A stretch of DNA of 5,791 bases, from positions 1 to 5,791 of the forward strand of contig JAURNB010000179.1 in the NCBI GenBank assembly GCA_030830415.1, given 5' to 3'. Below are positions 1-5,791 of this stretch, piece by piece. The notes beneath the pieces are model-generated. The model was not told where the DNA came from. It worked only from the letters and a program-made list of their open reading frames with translations, and did not search any database. Made by a program: the position numbers and the translations under genes. The DNA comes from Acidimicrobiales bacterium (GTDB lineage: Bacteria; Actinomycetota; Acidimicrobiia; Acidimicrobiales; Ilumatobacteraceae). Position 1 is the stretch's first letter, and the number at the start of each line of letters is the position of its first letter.

Positions 1-276
1 CATGGTGCTTTCTTGTCGCCTGAGCAAACAGAAAAACGCGTACGCACACTTCGCGCTGGTCGCCCAGAGGAAACCTTTGCAATTTCCATGCGCACGCGGT
101 GGGACGCATTGCTCGACGAAGAAGATCTCATCATGTATGAAATTGACAGGTACCGCGAAATAGGAGTGACCCATCTAGTTCCTGAGCCACGTCAACGTAC
201 CGTTGACCTGTACTTGGAATCTATGGAGAAAATGGCGAGCATCTTGGTGCGTGCCGGTGTGGAAATGAAGAATTAA
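1..276 (+). CDS. LLM class (luciferase-like, probably F420-dependent) oxidoreductase, C-terminal fragment
   Basis: The reading frame is open from the first base and ends at TAA 274-276, so this is the last 91 residues of a gene that begins left of the window; the TTG at 13 is an internal Leu codon, not a start. The visible part matches the C-terminal end of bacterial luciferase-like TIM-barrel oxidoreductases: a Pro-Glu-rich stretch, then a strand-helix-strand unit ending in a YREIGVTHLV segment (about residues 50-59 of the fragment), and a last helix with the spacing typical of the final helix of the barrel (ESMEKMASIL). In actinobacteria such proteins mostly use coenzyme F420 for hydride transfer, but the cofactor site lies in the missing part, so cofactor and substrate are unknown. 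Only 2 bases separate it from the following regulator, so the two are very probably co-transcribed. The family call is fairly safe; any narrower function is inference. Confidence 0.72.
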   Translation, partial: HGAFLSPEQTEKRVRTLRAGRPEETFAISMRTRWDALLDEEDLIMYEIDRYREIGVTHLVPEPRQRTVDLYLESMEKMASILVRAGVEMKN

Positions 277-278
277 AA

Positions 279-992
279 ATGGCTACACACATTGCACCAG
301 AAATCGTTCTTACCCGCGGTGGTCAAATTCCCAGTGGTATTTCTGTTCAGCGTAGAAGTCAAACAGGAGTTATTCAGGGCGAAGGCAAAGCCCAGCGTAC
401 GCGCGACCGGATTTTGCAAGCGGCGCGAATTGTATTTGCTCGTCACGGTTACCAAGATGCAACTGTTGAGCACGTGGTGCGCGAGGCTGGTTTGGCGCGA
501 GGCAGTTTTTATACATATTTCAGCTCGAAGCACGACTTGTTTCGTCACCTTGCAGGCGTCATCGACCGAAGTATTGCTGAAGAGGTAGTGAAGTCCGACG
601 CTTTACACAAGAGCAACCCCATTGAAAACCTGTCAATTTCAAACCAGGTGTATTTAGCAGTCGTGAAAAGAAACTACGACTTATATGTTCTTGTTGATGG
701 TGTTGCTTCATTCGATCACACAGTGCGCGATGCGCGGCTTGCATCGCGTCAAAAGCACATCGACCGCGTAGCAAAGAAAATTCAGCAATGGCAGGCGATG
801 GGTTGGGCAGGCCCTGACGTCAACGCTGAACTTGCGGCGGCGTTGCTCGTTTCAATGACGGCAACATTTTCTCGCTGGTTGTATGTTGGCGAATCTCATT
901 TTGATGAAAATGAAGCATTGGAATATCTCAATAACATCTGGATCACAACGTGCAAGCTTGCAGAGCCAAAGAACGCAAAGGATGCGAAGTGA
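279..992 (+). CDS. TetR/AcrR-family transcriptional regulator
   Basis: A 237-residue protein with a TetR-type N-terminal DNA-binding domain at about residues 41-90. The signature helix-turn-helix is easy to see: TRDRILQAARIVFARHGY leads into TVEHVVREAGLARGSFYTYF, followed by SSKHDLF. The rest (about 95-230) is a poorly conserved, mostly helical region where TetR proteins bind a ligand and dimerise; the ligand cannot be read from it. ATG 279 is the only ATG before the domain, with a weak GAAG Shine-Dalgarno-like stretch at 267-270. This leaves about 40 residues ahead of the first helix, longer than the usual 10-20. The gene sits between an oxidoreductase and an acyl-CoA dehydrogenase and overlaps the latter by 4 bases (GTGA at 989-992). 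The likely role is local control of this operon, possibly by sensing an acyl-CoA or related metabolite, as known for several FadR/KstR-like TetR proteins; that role is inferred from position only. Confidence 0.9.
   Translation: MATHIAPEIVLTRGGQIPSGISVQRRSQTGVIQGEGKAQRTRDRILQAARIVFARHGYQDATVEHVVREAGLARGSFYTYFSSKHDLFRHLAGVIDRSIAEEVVKSDALHKSNPIENLSISNQVYLAVVKRNYDLYVLVDGVASFDHTVRDARLASRQKHIDRVAKKIQQWQAMGWAGPDVNAELAAALLVSMTATFSRWLYVGESHFDENEALEYLNNIWITTCKLAEPKNAKDAK
977..982 (+). promoter_or_regulatory. Ribosome binding site for the acyl-CoA dehydrogenase
   Basis: AAAGGA lies 6 bases before GTG 989, inside the last codons of the tetR gene. It is the best Shine-Dalgarno match near this junction and decides the start at 989 over the upstream in-frame GTG at 950, which has no comparable site and would add 13 unmatched residues. 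Together with the GTGA stop/start overlap it points to translational coupling with the regulator. Confidence 0.6.
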
Positions 993-2215
993 GCGCCATT
1001 ACCCAAGAGAGCATTCGTAAAGAATTCAGTGCTTGGGTCGATGCTCATTGGGATGAAGAAATCGGCATTGTTGCTTGGCGAGATCTTCTGGTGGCATCGG
1101 GCTGGGCGGTGCCCTCGTGGCCAGAGCGGTGGTTTGGTAAAGGCCTGCCCGTGTGGGCAGATCAGGTTGTTGCTGGTGTCATTCGTGAAAAAGGAGTTGT
1201 CGGGCCACCTATTGGCGGCGGCATGAACCTCGCCGCACCCACAATTCTCGTTCACGGCTCCGATGAGGTGAAAGAAAAGTTTTTACGCCCAACGTTGGTG
1301 GGCGAAGTGAAATGGTGTCAGTTGTTCAGCGAGCCAGGCGCGGGTTCAGATCTTGCGAGTTTGTCGGCTAGTGCTGTTCGCGACGGTGATGAATGGGTGG
1401 TGAATGGTCAAAAGGTATGGAACACCAGTGCGCAGTATGCAGACCTTGGCATGTTGGTAGTGCGTACCAACTGGGATCGCCCAAAGCACCACGGTATTTC
1501 GTATTTTGTTTTGCCAATGCAACAATCAGGTGTTGAGGTTCGCCCCATTCACCAAATGAATTATCACAGTTCGTTCAATGAAGTCTTTCTTACCGATGCA
1601 CGTGTGCCTGCAGAAAACCTGGTGGGCGACACAGACGATGGTTGGCGTATTGCGCGTACAACCCTTGCTTATGAGCGCACATTTAATACGTTACGACGCC
1701 CGAACTTTCGGGGTGATGAAAATGCACTAGGTCGCACATTGCGTGAGGCAAAAGAAGAAGCCGAGCGTCATTTCACAACCTATGTGTGGTATCCGCAACG
1801 TGCTGGTAGACCAGATCTTGCCGTTGAGCGTGCTCGTGATTTTGGTGTTGCGAGTGACCTTGTTGTGCGCCAAGCCATCACACGGCTCTATTCATTCAGT
1901 AAAGCAAGTGAGTGGACTTCAATGCGTGCGCAAGCAGCGCGTGCACTTGGCCGAGCAGCAGGGCCAGAAGGTTCGCTCGGCAAACTTGCCGCTTCAGAAG
2001 TAGCGCGCATGTCGAACAAGGTGCACACGCTCATTTCAGGAACACAAGGTGTATTAAAAGATGGCGATAACCCACTCGATGCAGTGATTGCAGAAGTACT
2101 GGTCTCAACGTCGGCACAATCAATTGCAGGTGGTACCGATGAAATTCAACGCAACATTATTGGTGAGAAAATTCTGGGTCTATCGCGCGAGCCAGAAGCA
2201 AAAAGCGACAAGTAA
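989..2215 (+). CDS. Acyl-CoA dehydrogenase (FadE-type)
   Basis: A 408-residue flavoprotein of the acyl-CoA dehydrogenase family, expected to carry out FAD-dependent alpha,beta-desaturation of an acyl-CoA in the cytoplasm. Visible landmarks: the FAD/substrate motif QLFSEPGAGSDLASL (111-125), the central beta domain with GDEWVVNGQKVWNTSAQYADLGMLVVRT (133-160), FNEVFLTDARVPAENLVG (196-213), then the C-terminal helical domain ending in IAGGTDEIQRNIIGEKILGL (379-398). The usual catalytic Glu just before the Gly-Thr of that last motif is Gly381 here. Glu229 in TLAYERT aligns with the alternative helix-G Glu used by isovaleryl- and long-chain acyl-CoA dehydrogenases, so activity is plausible. The stretch after it (about 231-288) is longer than usual and rich in charge. 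The start is GTG 989, overlapping the tetR stop, with AAAGGA 6 bases upstream. The family is certain; the substrate is unknown, and fatty acid, branched-chain, steroid or aromatic acyl-CoAs are all possible. Confidence 0.93.
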   Translation: MSAITQESIRKEFSAWVDAHWDEEIGIVAWRDLLVASGWAVPSWPERWFGKGLPVWADQVVAGVIREKGVVGPPIGGGMNLAAPTILVHGSDEVKEKFLRPTLVGEVKWCQLFSEPGAGSDLASLSASAVRDGDEWVVNGQKVWNTSAQYADLGMLVVRTNWDRPKHHGISYFVLPMQQSGVEVRPIHQMNYHSSFNEVFLTDARVPAENLVGDTDDGWRIARTTLAYERTFNTLRRPNFRGDENALGRTLREAKEEAERHFTTYVWYPQRAGRPDLAVERARDFGVASDLVVRQAITRLYSFSKASEWTSMRAQAARALGRAAGPEGSLGKLAASEVARMSNKVHTLISGTQGVLKDGDNPLDAVIAEVLVSTSAQSIAGGTDEIQRNIIGEKILGLSREPEAKSDK

Positions 2216-3109
2216 CTACTTTTGCGACAGCGAAGCCTGTTCAGCTGCTCGCATCCACGCTTGAGCGCCGTCGTGGTCGCCAAGTGCAGTGAGTGATTGT
2301 GAAATTTTTGCTGCAACGAGTGCGGTGGGCTGTTGGCGAAATGCTTCGGCTCCAATTTTTGCCGCCTCGTGATGATTGCCAACGCGTTGTAAGCCAGACA
2401 TCACCAAAATGATGTAGTCGGTTTGCGAGAGGCCCGATGTTGCTGCGTTGTTGCGTTGACGTGACCCGAACATTTGTAGTTGCATCACCAGAAGAATTGC
2501 GGCCAATGGAAGAAAGCTTCTGGCCTCTTCAAAAGCAACCGCGACAACGAGTCCGCCAGAGGTTGCCACAACACTGAACCACATCATGAAACTCGCCCCG
2601 CGACGTGGTGCGAGTTTTTCGAGACCCGCTGAAACAATTGCTCCACCATCGAGGGGAACGACGGGGATGAGGTTGACCACAGCTAAAACAATGCCGGCCC
2701 ACCAGATGGTCAGTGTTGCTTCATTGCGCAAAATATCGTTGCGCGATAGTGGGTTGGCGCCAAGCAAAAGCATGATGGCTGTGCCAACAGTTCCTTGCGC
2801 AAATGATCCGGCGGCGGCGATGCCAGCGCGTTCCCATCGGAAAAGGGGGCGACTCGGTAAATACGAGGCATAGCCCGCGAGAAAGTCGAGTGAAATTTCG
2901 GCATGTGCGCCGGTCGCGCGCGCAGCGAGCGCATGGCCGAGCTCGTGAATAAGGGTGAAGGCGGCGAGTGTTCCAGCAGCCCATAACCCAAGTGAACCAC
3001 CATAAATGAAGACAACCAGTCCGAGAAAGATGATGAATCCTGGGCGAATTTCCACGCGAAAGCCCAGGAGCGTGAAGCTTCTGAAGTGCGACCTGTGATC
3101 TTTCCTCAT
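2216..3109 (-). CDS. M50 family (site-2 protease type) membrane metalloprotease with TPR-like C-terminal tail
   Basis: A 297-residue integral membrane protein. Hydrophobic segments are seen at about 23-38, 41-64, 96-117, 133-152, 176-193 and 198-213. The zinc-binding motif HELGH is at 55-59, with Glu56 as the expected catalytic base, and the third-ligand motif NLIPVVPLDGG is at 146-156, with Asp154 as ligand. This pairing defines M50 intramembrane proteases. The N-terminal LLGFRVEIRPGF (14-25) is the usual lead-in to the first membrane segment. No PDZ or CBS domain is seen; instead residues about 231-290 form two helix pairs of TPR-like pattern. The start chosen is ATG 3109; ATG 3130 would give 304 residues and has a closer GAGG-like site, while starts further out (3205, 3235) run into ppdK on the other strand. 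It converges on the acyl-CoA dehydrogenase with no spacer and diverges from ppdK. The substrate is unknown; family members cleave membrane-bound regulators or act in housekeeping proteolysis. Confidence 0.88.
   Translation of the reverse strand: MRKDHRSHFRSFTLLGFRVEIRPGFIIFLGLVVFIYGGSLGLWAAGTLAAFTLIHELGHALAARATGAHAEISLDFLAGYASYLPSRPLFRWERAGIAAAGSFAQGTVGTAIMLLLGANPLSRNDILRNEATLTIWWAGIVLAVVNLIPVVPLDGGAIVSAGLEKLAPRRGASFMMWFSVVATSGGLVVAVAFEEARSFLPLAAILLVMQLQMFGSRQRNNAATSGLSQTDYIILVMSGLQRVGNHHEAAKIGAEAFRQQPTALVAAKISQSLTALGDHDGAQAWMRAAEQASLSQK
2419..2516 (-). other. Boundary between membrane core and TPR-like region of the M50 protease
   Basis: This covers about residues 198-230 of the M50 protein: the last hydrophobic segment (to about 213) and a polar Gln/Asn/Ser linker. 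The TPR-like helices, including SGLQRVGNHHEAAKIGAEAF (238-257) and SQSLTALGDHDGAQAWMRAA (270-289), lie after it, nearer the stop codon at 2216-2218. It is given only to mark where the enzyme core ends and the presumed interaction tail begins; the positions are approximate. Confidence 0.4.
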
Positions 3110-3152
3110 TTGCTTGAAGCCTATGGGCATAACCCCTCTAGACTTTCCCACC
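3110..3152. promoter_or_regulatory. Divergent start region between M50 protease and ppdK
   Basis: This is the only non-coding stretch of any size in the window, about 43 bases if the starts at 3109 (-) and 3153 (+) are right. A TAGACT hexamer at 3139-3144 (+) lies 8 bases before GTG 3153, and a TAGGCT hexamer at 3123-3118 (-) lies 8 bases before ATG 3109. Both fit the TANNNT -10 consensus, and the short distance to the start codon fits leaderless transcripts, which are common in actinobacteria. A weak -35-like TTGAAG is at 3114-3119 (+), 19 bases from TAGACT; none is clear on the minus strand. Neither start has a good Shine-Dalgarno site. TANNNT occurs often by chance, so this remains a suggestion. 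Confidence 0.35.
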
Positions 3153-5791
3153 GTGCCACTTGTATATGCCTTCGACCACAAACATCGCCGTTCTCCACGA
3201 GACATGAAAGACCTTCTCGGTGGAAAGGGTGCCAACCTCGCCGAGATGATGAGCGTCTTGAATCTTCCCGTGCCTCATGGGTTTACCGTCACCACCGACG
3301 CCTGCCGTGAGTACATGAAAGGTGGATGGCCAAAAGGCCTCGACCTCGAAATCGCAAAGCAAGTTGCTGCGCTCGAAAAGAAAATGGGACGCAAGCTTGG
3401 CAATGTTGCCGATCCACTTCTGGTGTCGGTGCGCTCAGGCGCAAAGTTCTCAATGCCCGGCATGATGGACACCGTTCTCAACTTGGGTTTGAACGACAAA
3501 ACAGTTGTTGGTCTTGCCAAGGCAAGCGATGAGCGTTTTGCTTACGACTCATACCGCCGATTCATCAGCATGTACGGCCGCATTGTGCTTGGCCTCGAGG
3601 GCGAAGAGTTTGAACACGAACTCACCCAGGCACGCTTGGCCGCCGGAGTTGCTTCCGATGCAGAAATTCCTGCTGCTGCACTCAAGGCAATTTGTGATTC
3701 GTATAAGAAAATTGTGCAAAATCACACGGGTAAGCCATTCCCGCAAGACCCTGTGAAGCAATTGCGTGGTGCAATTGAAGCAGTGTTCCGTTCATGGAAT
3801 GGCCCACGCGCCATTGCTTACCGTGTGCGCGAAAAAATTAGCCACGATCTCGGTACCGCTGTCAACGTTCAGGCCATGGTGTTTGGTAACCGCGATAGCA
3901 ACTCGGGTACCGGCGTTGGCTTCACGCGTAACGCTGCAACAGGCGACAACAAGCCATATGGCGACTTCCTCGTCAATGCACAAGGTGAAGACGTAGTTGC
4001 AGGTATCCGCAACACCGAAGATCTTGATGCATTGAAGCGCAAATTTCCCGTTATTCACGCTGAACTCATGGCCATTTTCTTGCGCCTTGAAAAGCACTAC
4101 AAAGATATGTGCGACACCGAGTTCACTATTGAGCAGGGCAAATTGTGGATGTTGCAAACACGTGTTGGCAAGCGCACTGGTGCAGCAGCACTGAAGATGG
4201 CTGTCGACATGACCAAGGGCACCGGCAAGGGCAAAGGTGCATGGAAGATCTCGCGCAAAGAAGCACTCATGCGCGTTACTGCCGATCACCTCGACCAGGT
4301 GTTGCACCCACAGTTCGCCAACAAGGGCATTGTGCTCACCAAGGGTCTTGCTGCATCACCAGGTGCTGCAGTAGGCAAGGTCTATTTCACCGCCGACGAT
4401 GCAGCAGATGCGGCAGATCGTGGCGAAGCCGTCATCTTGGTGCGTAACGAAACCAGCCCTGAAGATGTACACGGCATGATGGTGTCGCAAGGCATTCTCA
4501 CCGCTCGCGGCGGTCTTGTGAGCCACGCAGCGGTTGTTGCACGTGGTTGGGGAACCCCCGCCATTGTGGGCGCCGAAGCTGTTCGCATTGAAGGCAAGCA
4601 GTTCTCTGTTGGCGGTATCGTTGTCAAAGAAGGCGACGTCATTTCACTCGATGGTGCATCGGGTGAAGTGGTTGTTGGTGAATTGAAGCTTGAAGCCGCA
4701 AAGCCACCAAAAGAATTTGAAATCATCTTGAAGTGGGCCGACGAAATTCGTAAGGGCAAACTTGCCGTGCGAGCAAATGCCGACACCGGTGAAGATGCAA
4801 AAAATGCTCGCGAACTTGGCGCAGAAGGAATTGGCTTGTGCCGTACCGAGCACATGTTCTTGGCTCCCGACCGTTTGCCTGTTGTGCGCCGCATGATCTT
4901 GGCCGACACACCTGAAGAAGAAACAGCAGCTCTTGAAGAACTGCGTAAAGTGCAAAAAGAAGACTTTGCCGCAATCTTCCGTGAGATGTCGGGTCTTCCT
5001 GTCACTGTGCGTTTGCTCGACCCACCATTGCACGAGTTCTTGCCACGCGTGCTCGACCTTGAAGTGAAAAAGGCTTCAGTTGGTCTCACGCATGAAGAAG
5101 AGAAGTTGTTGGAAGCTGCTGAAAGCTGGGCTGAGTTCAACCCAATGATTGGTACTCGCGGTGTGCGACTCGGCGTTATTAAGCCTGGTCTGTACGCAAT
5201 GCAAGTGCGTGCACTCATGGAAGCAGCCGACCAAGTATCGAGCGAAGGCTTCAAGCCCATTGCAGAAGTCATGATTCCTCTCACCGTTACACGTGAAGAA
5301 CTTGCTCTTGCTCGTTCATGGGTAGAAGAAGTGTTGCGCGAAAACGCCACACGTCCTGCACCAATGAACAAAGGTAAAAAGGTGTCACGTCCGAAGGTCA
5401 CCATCGGAACAATGATTGAAACACCGCGTGCAGCATTGCGTGCCGATGAACTTGCTGAAGAAGCCGACTTCTTCAGCTTTGGCACCAACGACCTCACGCA
5501 GTTGGTGTTTGGCTTTAGCCGCGACGACATTGAAAGCCGCATGATGCCTGCGTACCTGGAAGCTGGTCTCTTGAAGCGCAACCCATTTGAAACCATCGAC
5601 CAAAACGGCGTGGGTGAATTGGTGTTCCTTGCCGCTCAGCGTGGTCGCAAAGTGAAGCGCGATCTCAAGCTCGGCGTATGTGGCGAGCATGGTGGCGACC
5701 CAGAATCCATCGAGCTCTTCTACAAGGCCGGCTTGAACTACGTCAGTTGCTCACCGTTCCGTGTACCTATTGCGCGCTTGTCTGCAGCGCA
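3153..5791 (+). CDS. ppdK: Pyruvate phosphate dikinase (3' end cut by window edge)
   Basis: PPDK interconverts pyruvate, ATP and phosphate with phosphoenolpyruvate, AMP and pyrophosphate in the cytoplasm. 879 residues are visible and the frame is still open at VPIARLSAA, close to the usual C-terminus, so probably only about 10-25 residues are missing. The N-terminal ATP-grasp domain (about 1-340) has GGKGANLAEM with Lys25, SVRSGA with Arg94, and Glu323, Gln335 and Arg337 in the EFTIE...LQTR segment, matching the numbering of the Clostridium symbiosum enzyme. The central phosphohistidine domain (about 385-510) carries His458 in GGLVSHAAVVARGWG. The C-terminal PEP/pyruvate barrel has Arg564 (LCRTEHMF), Arg620 (RLLDPP), Glu756 (IETPRA), Asn779-Asp780 (GTNDLTQ) and Cys843 (GVCGEHGG). 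The residue two before the catalytic His is Val456, not the Thr that regulatory proteins phosphorylate. The frame opens after TGA 3096-3098. GTG 3153 is preferred because homologues begin a few residues before the VYAF-like strand; ATG 3123 is the alternative. The direction of the reaction in the cell, gluconeogenic or glycolytic, cannot be told from the window. Confidence 0.96.
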   Translation, partial: MPLVYAFDHKHRRSPRDMKDLLGGKGANLAEMMSVLNLPVPHGFTVTTDACREYMKGGWPKGLDLEIAKQVAALEKKMGRKLGNVADPLLVSVRSGAKFSMPGMMDTVLNLGLNDKTVVGLAKASDERFAYDSYRRFISMYGRIVLGLEGEEFEHELTQARLAAGVASDAEIPAAALKAICDSYKKIVQNHTGKPFPQDPVKQLRGAIEAVFRSWNGPRAIAYRVREKISHDLGTAVNVQAMVFGNRDSNSGTGVGFTRNAATGDNKPYGDFLVNAQGEDVVAGIRNTEDLDALKRKFPVIHAELMAIFLRLEKHYKDMCDTEFTIEQGKLWMLQTRVGKRTGAAALKMAVDMTKGTGKGKGAWKISRKEALMRVTADHLDQVLHPQFANKGIVLTKGLAASPGAAVGKVYFTADDAADAADRGEAVILVRNETSPEDVHGMMVSQGILTARGGLVSHAAVVARGWGTPAIVGAEAVRIEGKQFSVGGIVVKEGDVISLDGASGEVVVGELKLEAAKPPKEFEIILKWADEIRKGKLAVRANADTGEDAKNARELGAEGIGLCRTEHMFLAPDRLPVVRRMILADTPEEETAALEELRKVQKEDFAAIFREMSGLPVTVRLLDPPLHEFLPRVLDLEVKKASVGLTHEEEKLLEAAESWAEFNPMIGTRGVRLGVIKPGLYAMQVRALMEAADQVSSEGFKPIAEVMIPLTVTREELALARSWVEEVLRENATRPAPMNKGKKVSRPKVTIGTMIETPRAALRADELAEEADFFSFGTNDLTQLVFGFSRDDIESRMMPAYLEAGLLKRNPFETIDQNGVGELVFLAAQRGRKVKRDLKLGVCGEHGGDPESIELFYKAGLNYVSCSPFRVPIARLSAA

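Noticed and set aside
950..988. Upstream GTG 950 as start of the acyl-CoA dehydrogenase
   Set aside because: The 13 extra residues are Cys/Lys-rich, do not resemble the family, and lack a Shine-Dalgarno site. GTG 989 has AAAGGA at a good distance and overlaps the tetR stop.
896..1255. A 119-residue minus-strand open frame across the tetR/acyl-CoA dehydrogenase junction
   Set aside because: It is a shadow of two well-supported plus-strand genes, with no ribosome site or domain pattern.
2200..2224. A small inverted repeat (AAAAG...CTTTT) spanning the convergent stop codons as a bidirectional terminator
   Set aside because: The stem is only 5 A/T-rich pairs with a 13-base loop, too weak for an intrinsic terminator.
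3123..3152. ATG 3123 as the ppdK start
   Set aside because: It is not excluded, but the 10 added residues (MGITPLDFPT) are not typical of PPDK N-termini and the GAAG at 3116-3119 is too close (3 bases) to be a good ribosome site.
3110..3235. Longer N-terminus for the M50 protease, starting at 3235 or 3205
   Set aside because: It would overlap the ppdK start on the other strand, and the added residues are basic, low in hydrophobicity and unlike the family. ATG 3130 remains possible but adds only 7 residues.
3792..4307. A 171-residue open frame on the minus strand inside ppdK
   Set aside because: It is antisense to the conserved PPDK nucleotide-binding domain and shows no recognisable motif or start signal.
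4382..5596. A 404-residue open frame on the minus strand inside ppdK
   Set aside because: It lies antisense to an unmistakable PPDK with conserved catalytic residues throughout. Its translation is Ser/Arg/Thr-rich low-complexity sequence with no domain pattern, as expected from the reverse reading of a biased coding sequence.
1..5791. A novel defence system, mobile element, CRISPR array or RNA gene
   Set aside because: Both strands were read for repeats, transposase or nuclease motifs and structured RNA. All five real frames belong to known metabolic, regulatory or protease families, and little non-coding space is left.

Overview
The window reads as ordinary chromosomal sequence from an actinobacterium of moderate GC content. 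The support is a luciferase-like protein of the type that in actinobacteria usually depends on coenzyme F420, a FadE-type acyl-CoA dehydrogenase, overlapping start/stop codons, and a possible TANNNT-type promoter for a leaderless mRNA. A member of the Acidimicrobiia (Ilumatobacter-like) is a reasonable guess, but the sequence alone does not prove the lineage. No tRNA, rRNA, CRISPR array, insertion sequence, phage gene or attachment site was seen. Nearly every base is coding.

Left block (1-2215, + strand): three tightly packed co-directional genes. They are the 3' end of a luciferase-like (LLM class) oxidoreductase, a TetR-family regulator starting 2 bases later, and an acyl-CoA dehydrogenase whose GTG start overlaps the regulator's TGA stop. 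This looks like one transcript for breakdown of an unknown acyl-CoA substrate with its own regulator. The promoter and any earlier genes lie left of the window.

Middle (2216-3109, - strand): a membrane-embedded M50 (site-2 protease type) metalloprotease with HELGH and NLIPVVPLDGG motifs and a soluble C-terminal tail that looks TPR-like. Its stop codon directly abuts that of the acyl-CoA dehydrogenase, with no bases between, so the two genes converge tail to tail.

Right block (3153-5791, + strand): pyruvate phosphate dikinase (ppdK), divergent from the protease across about 43 bases. It runs off the right edge just short of its C-terminus. All main catalytic residues are visible, but the Thr that PPDK regulatory proteins phosphorylate is replaced by Val.

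I found no convincing new biological system. The best leads are the Val in the PPDK His-loop, the acyl-CoA dehydrogenase that lacks the usual C-terminal catalytic Glu but has one at the alternative site, and the compact divergent start region between the protease and ppdK.
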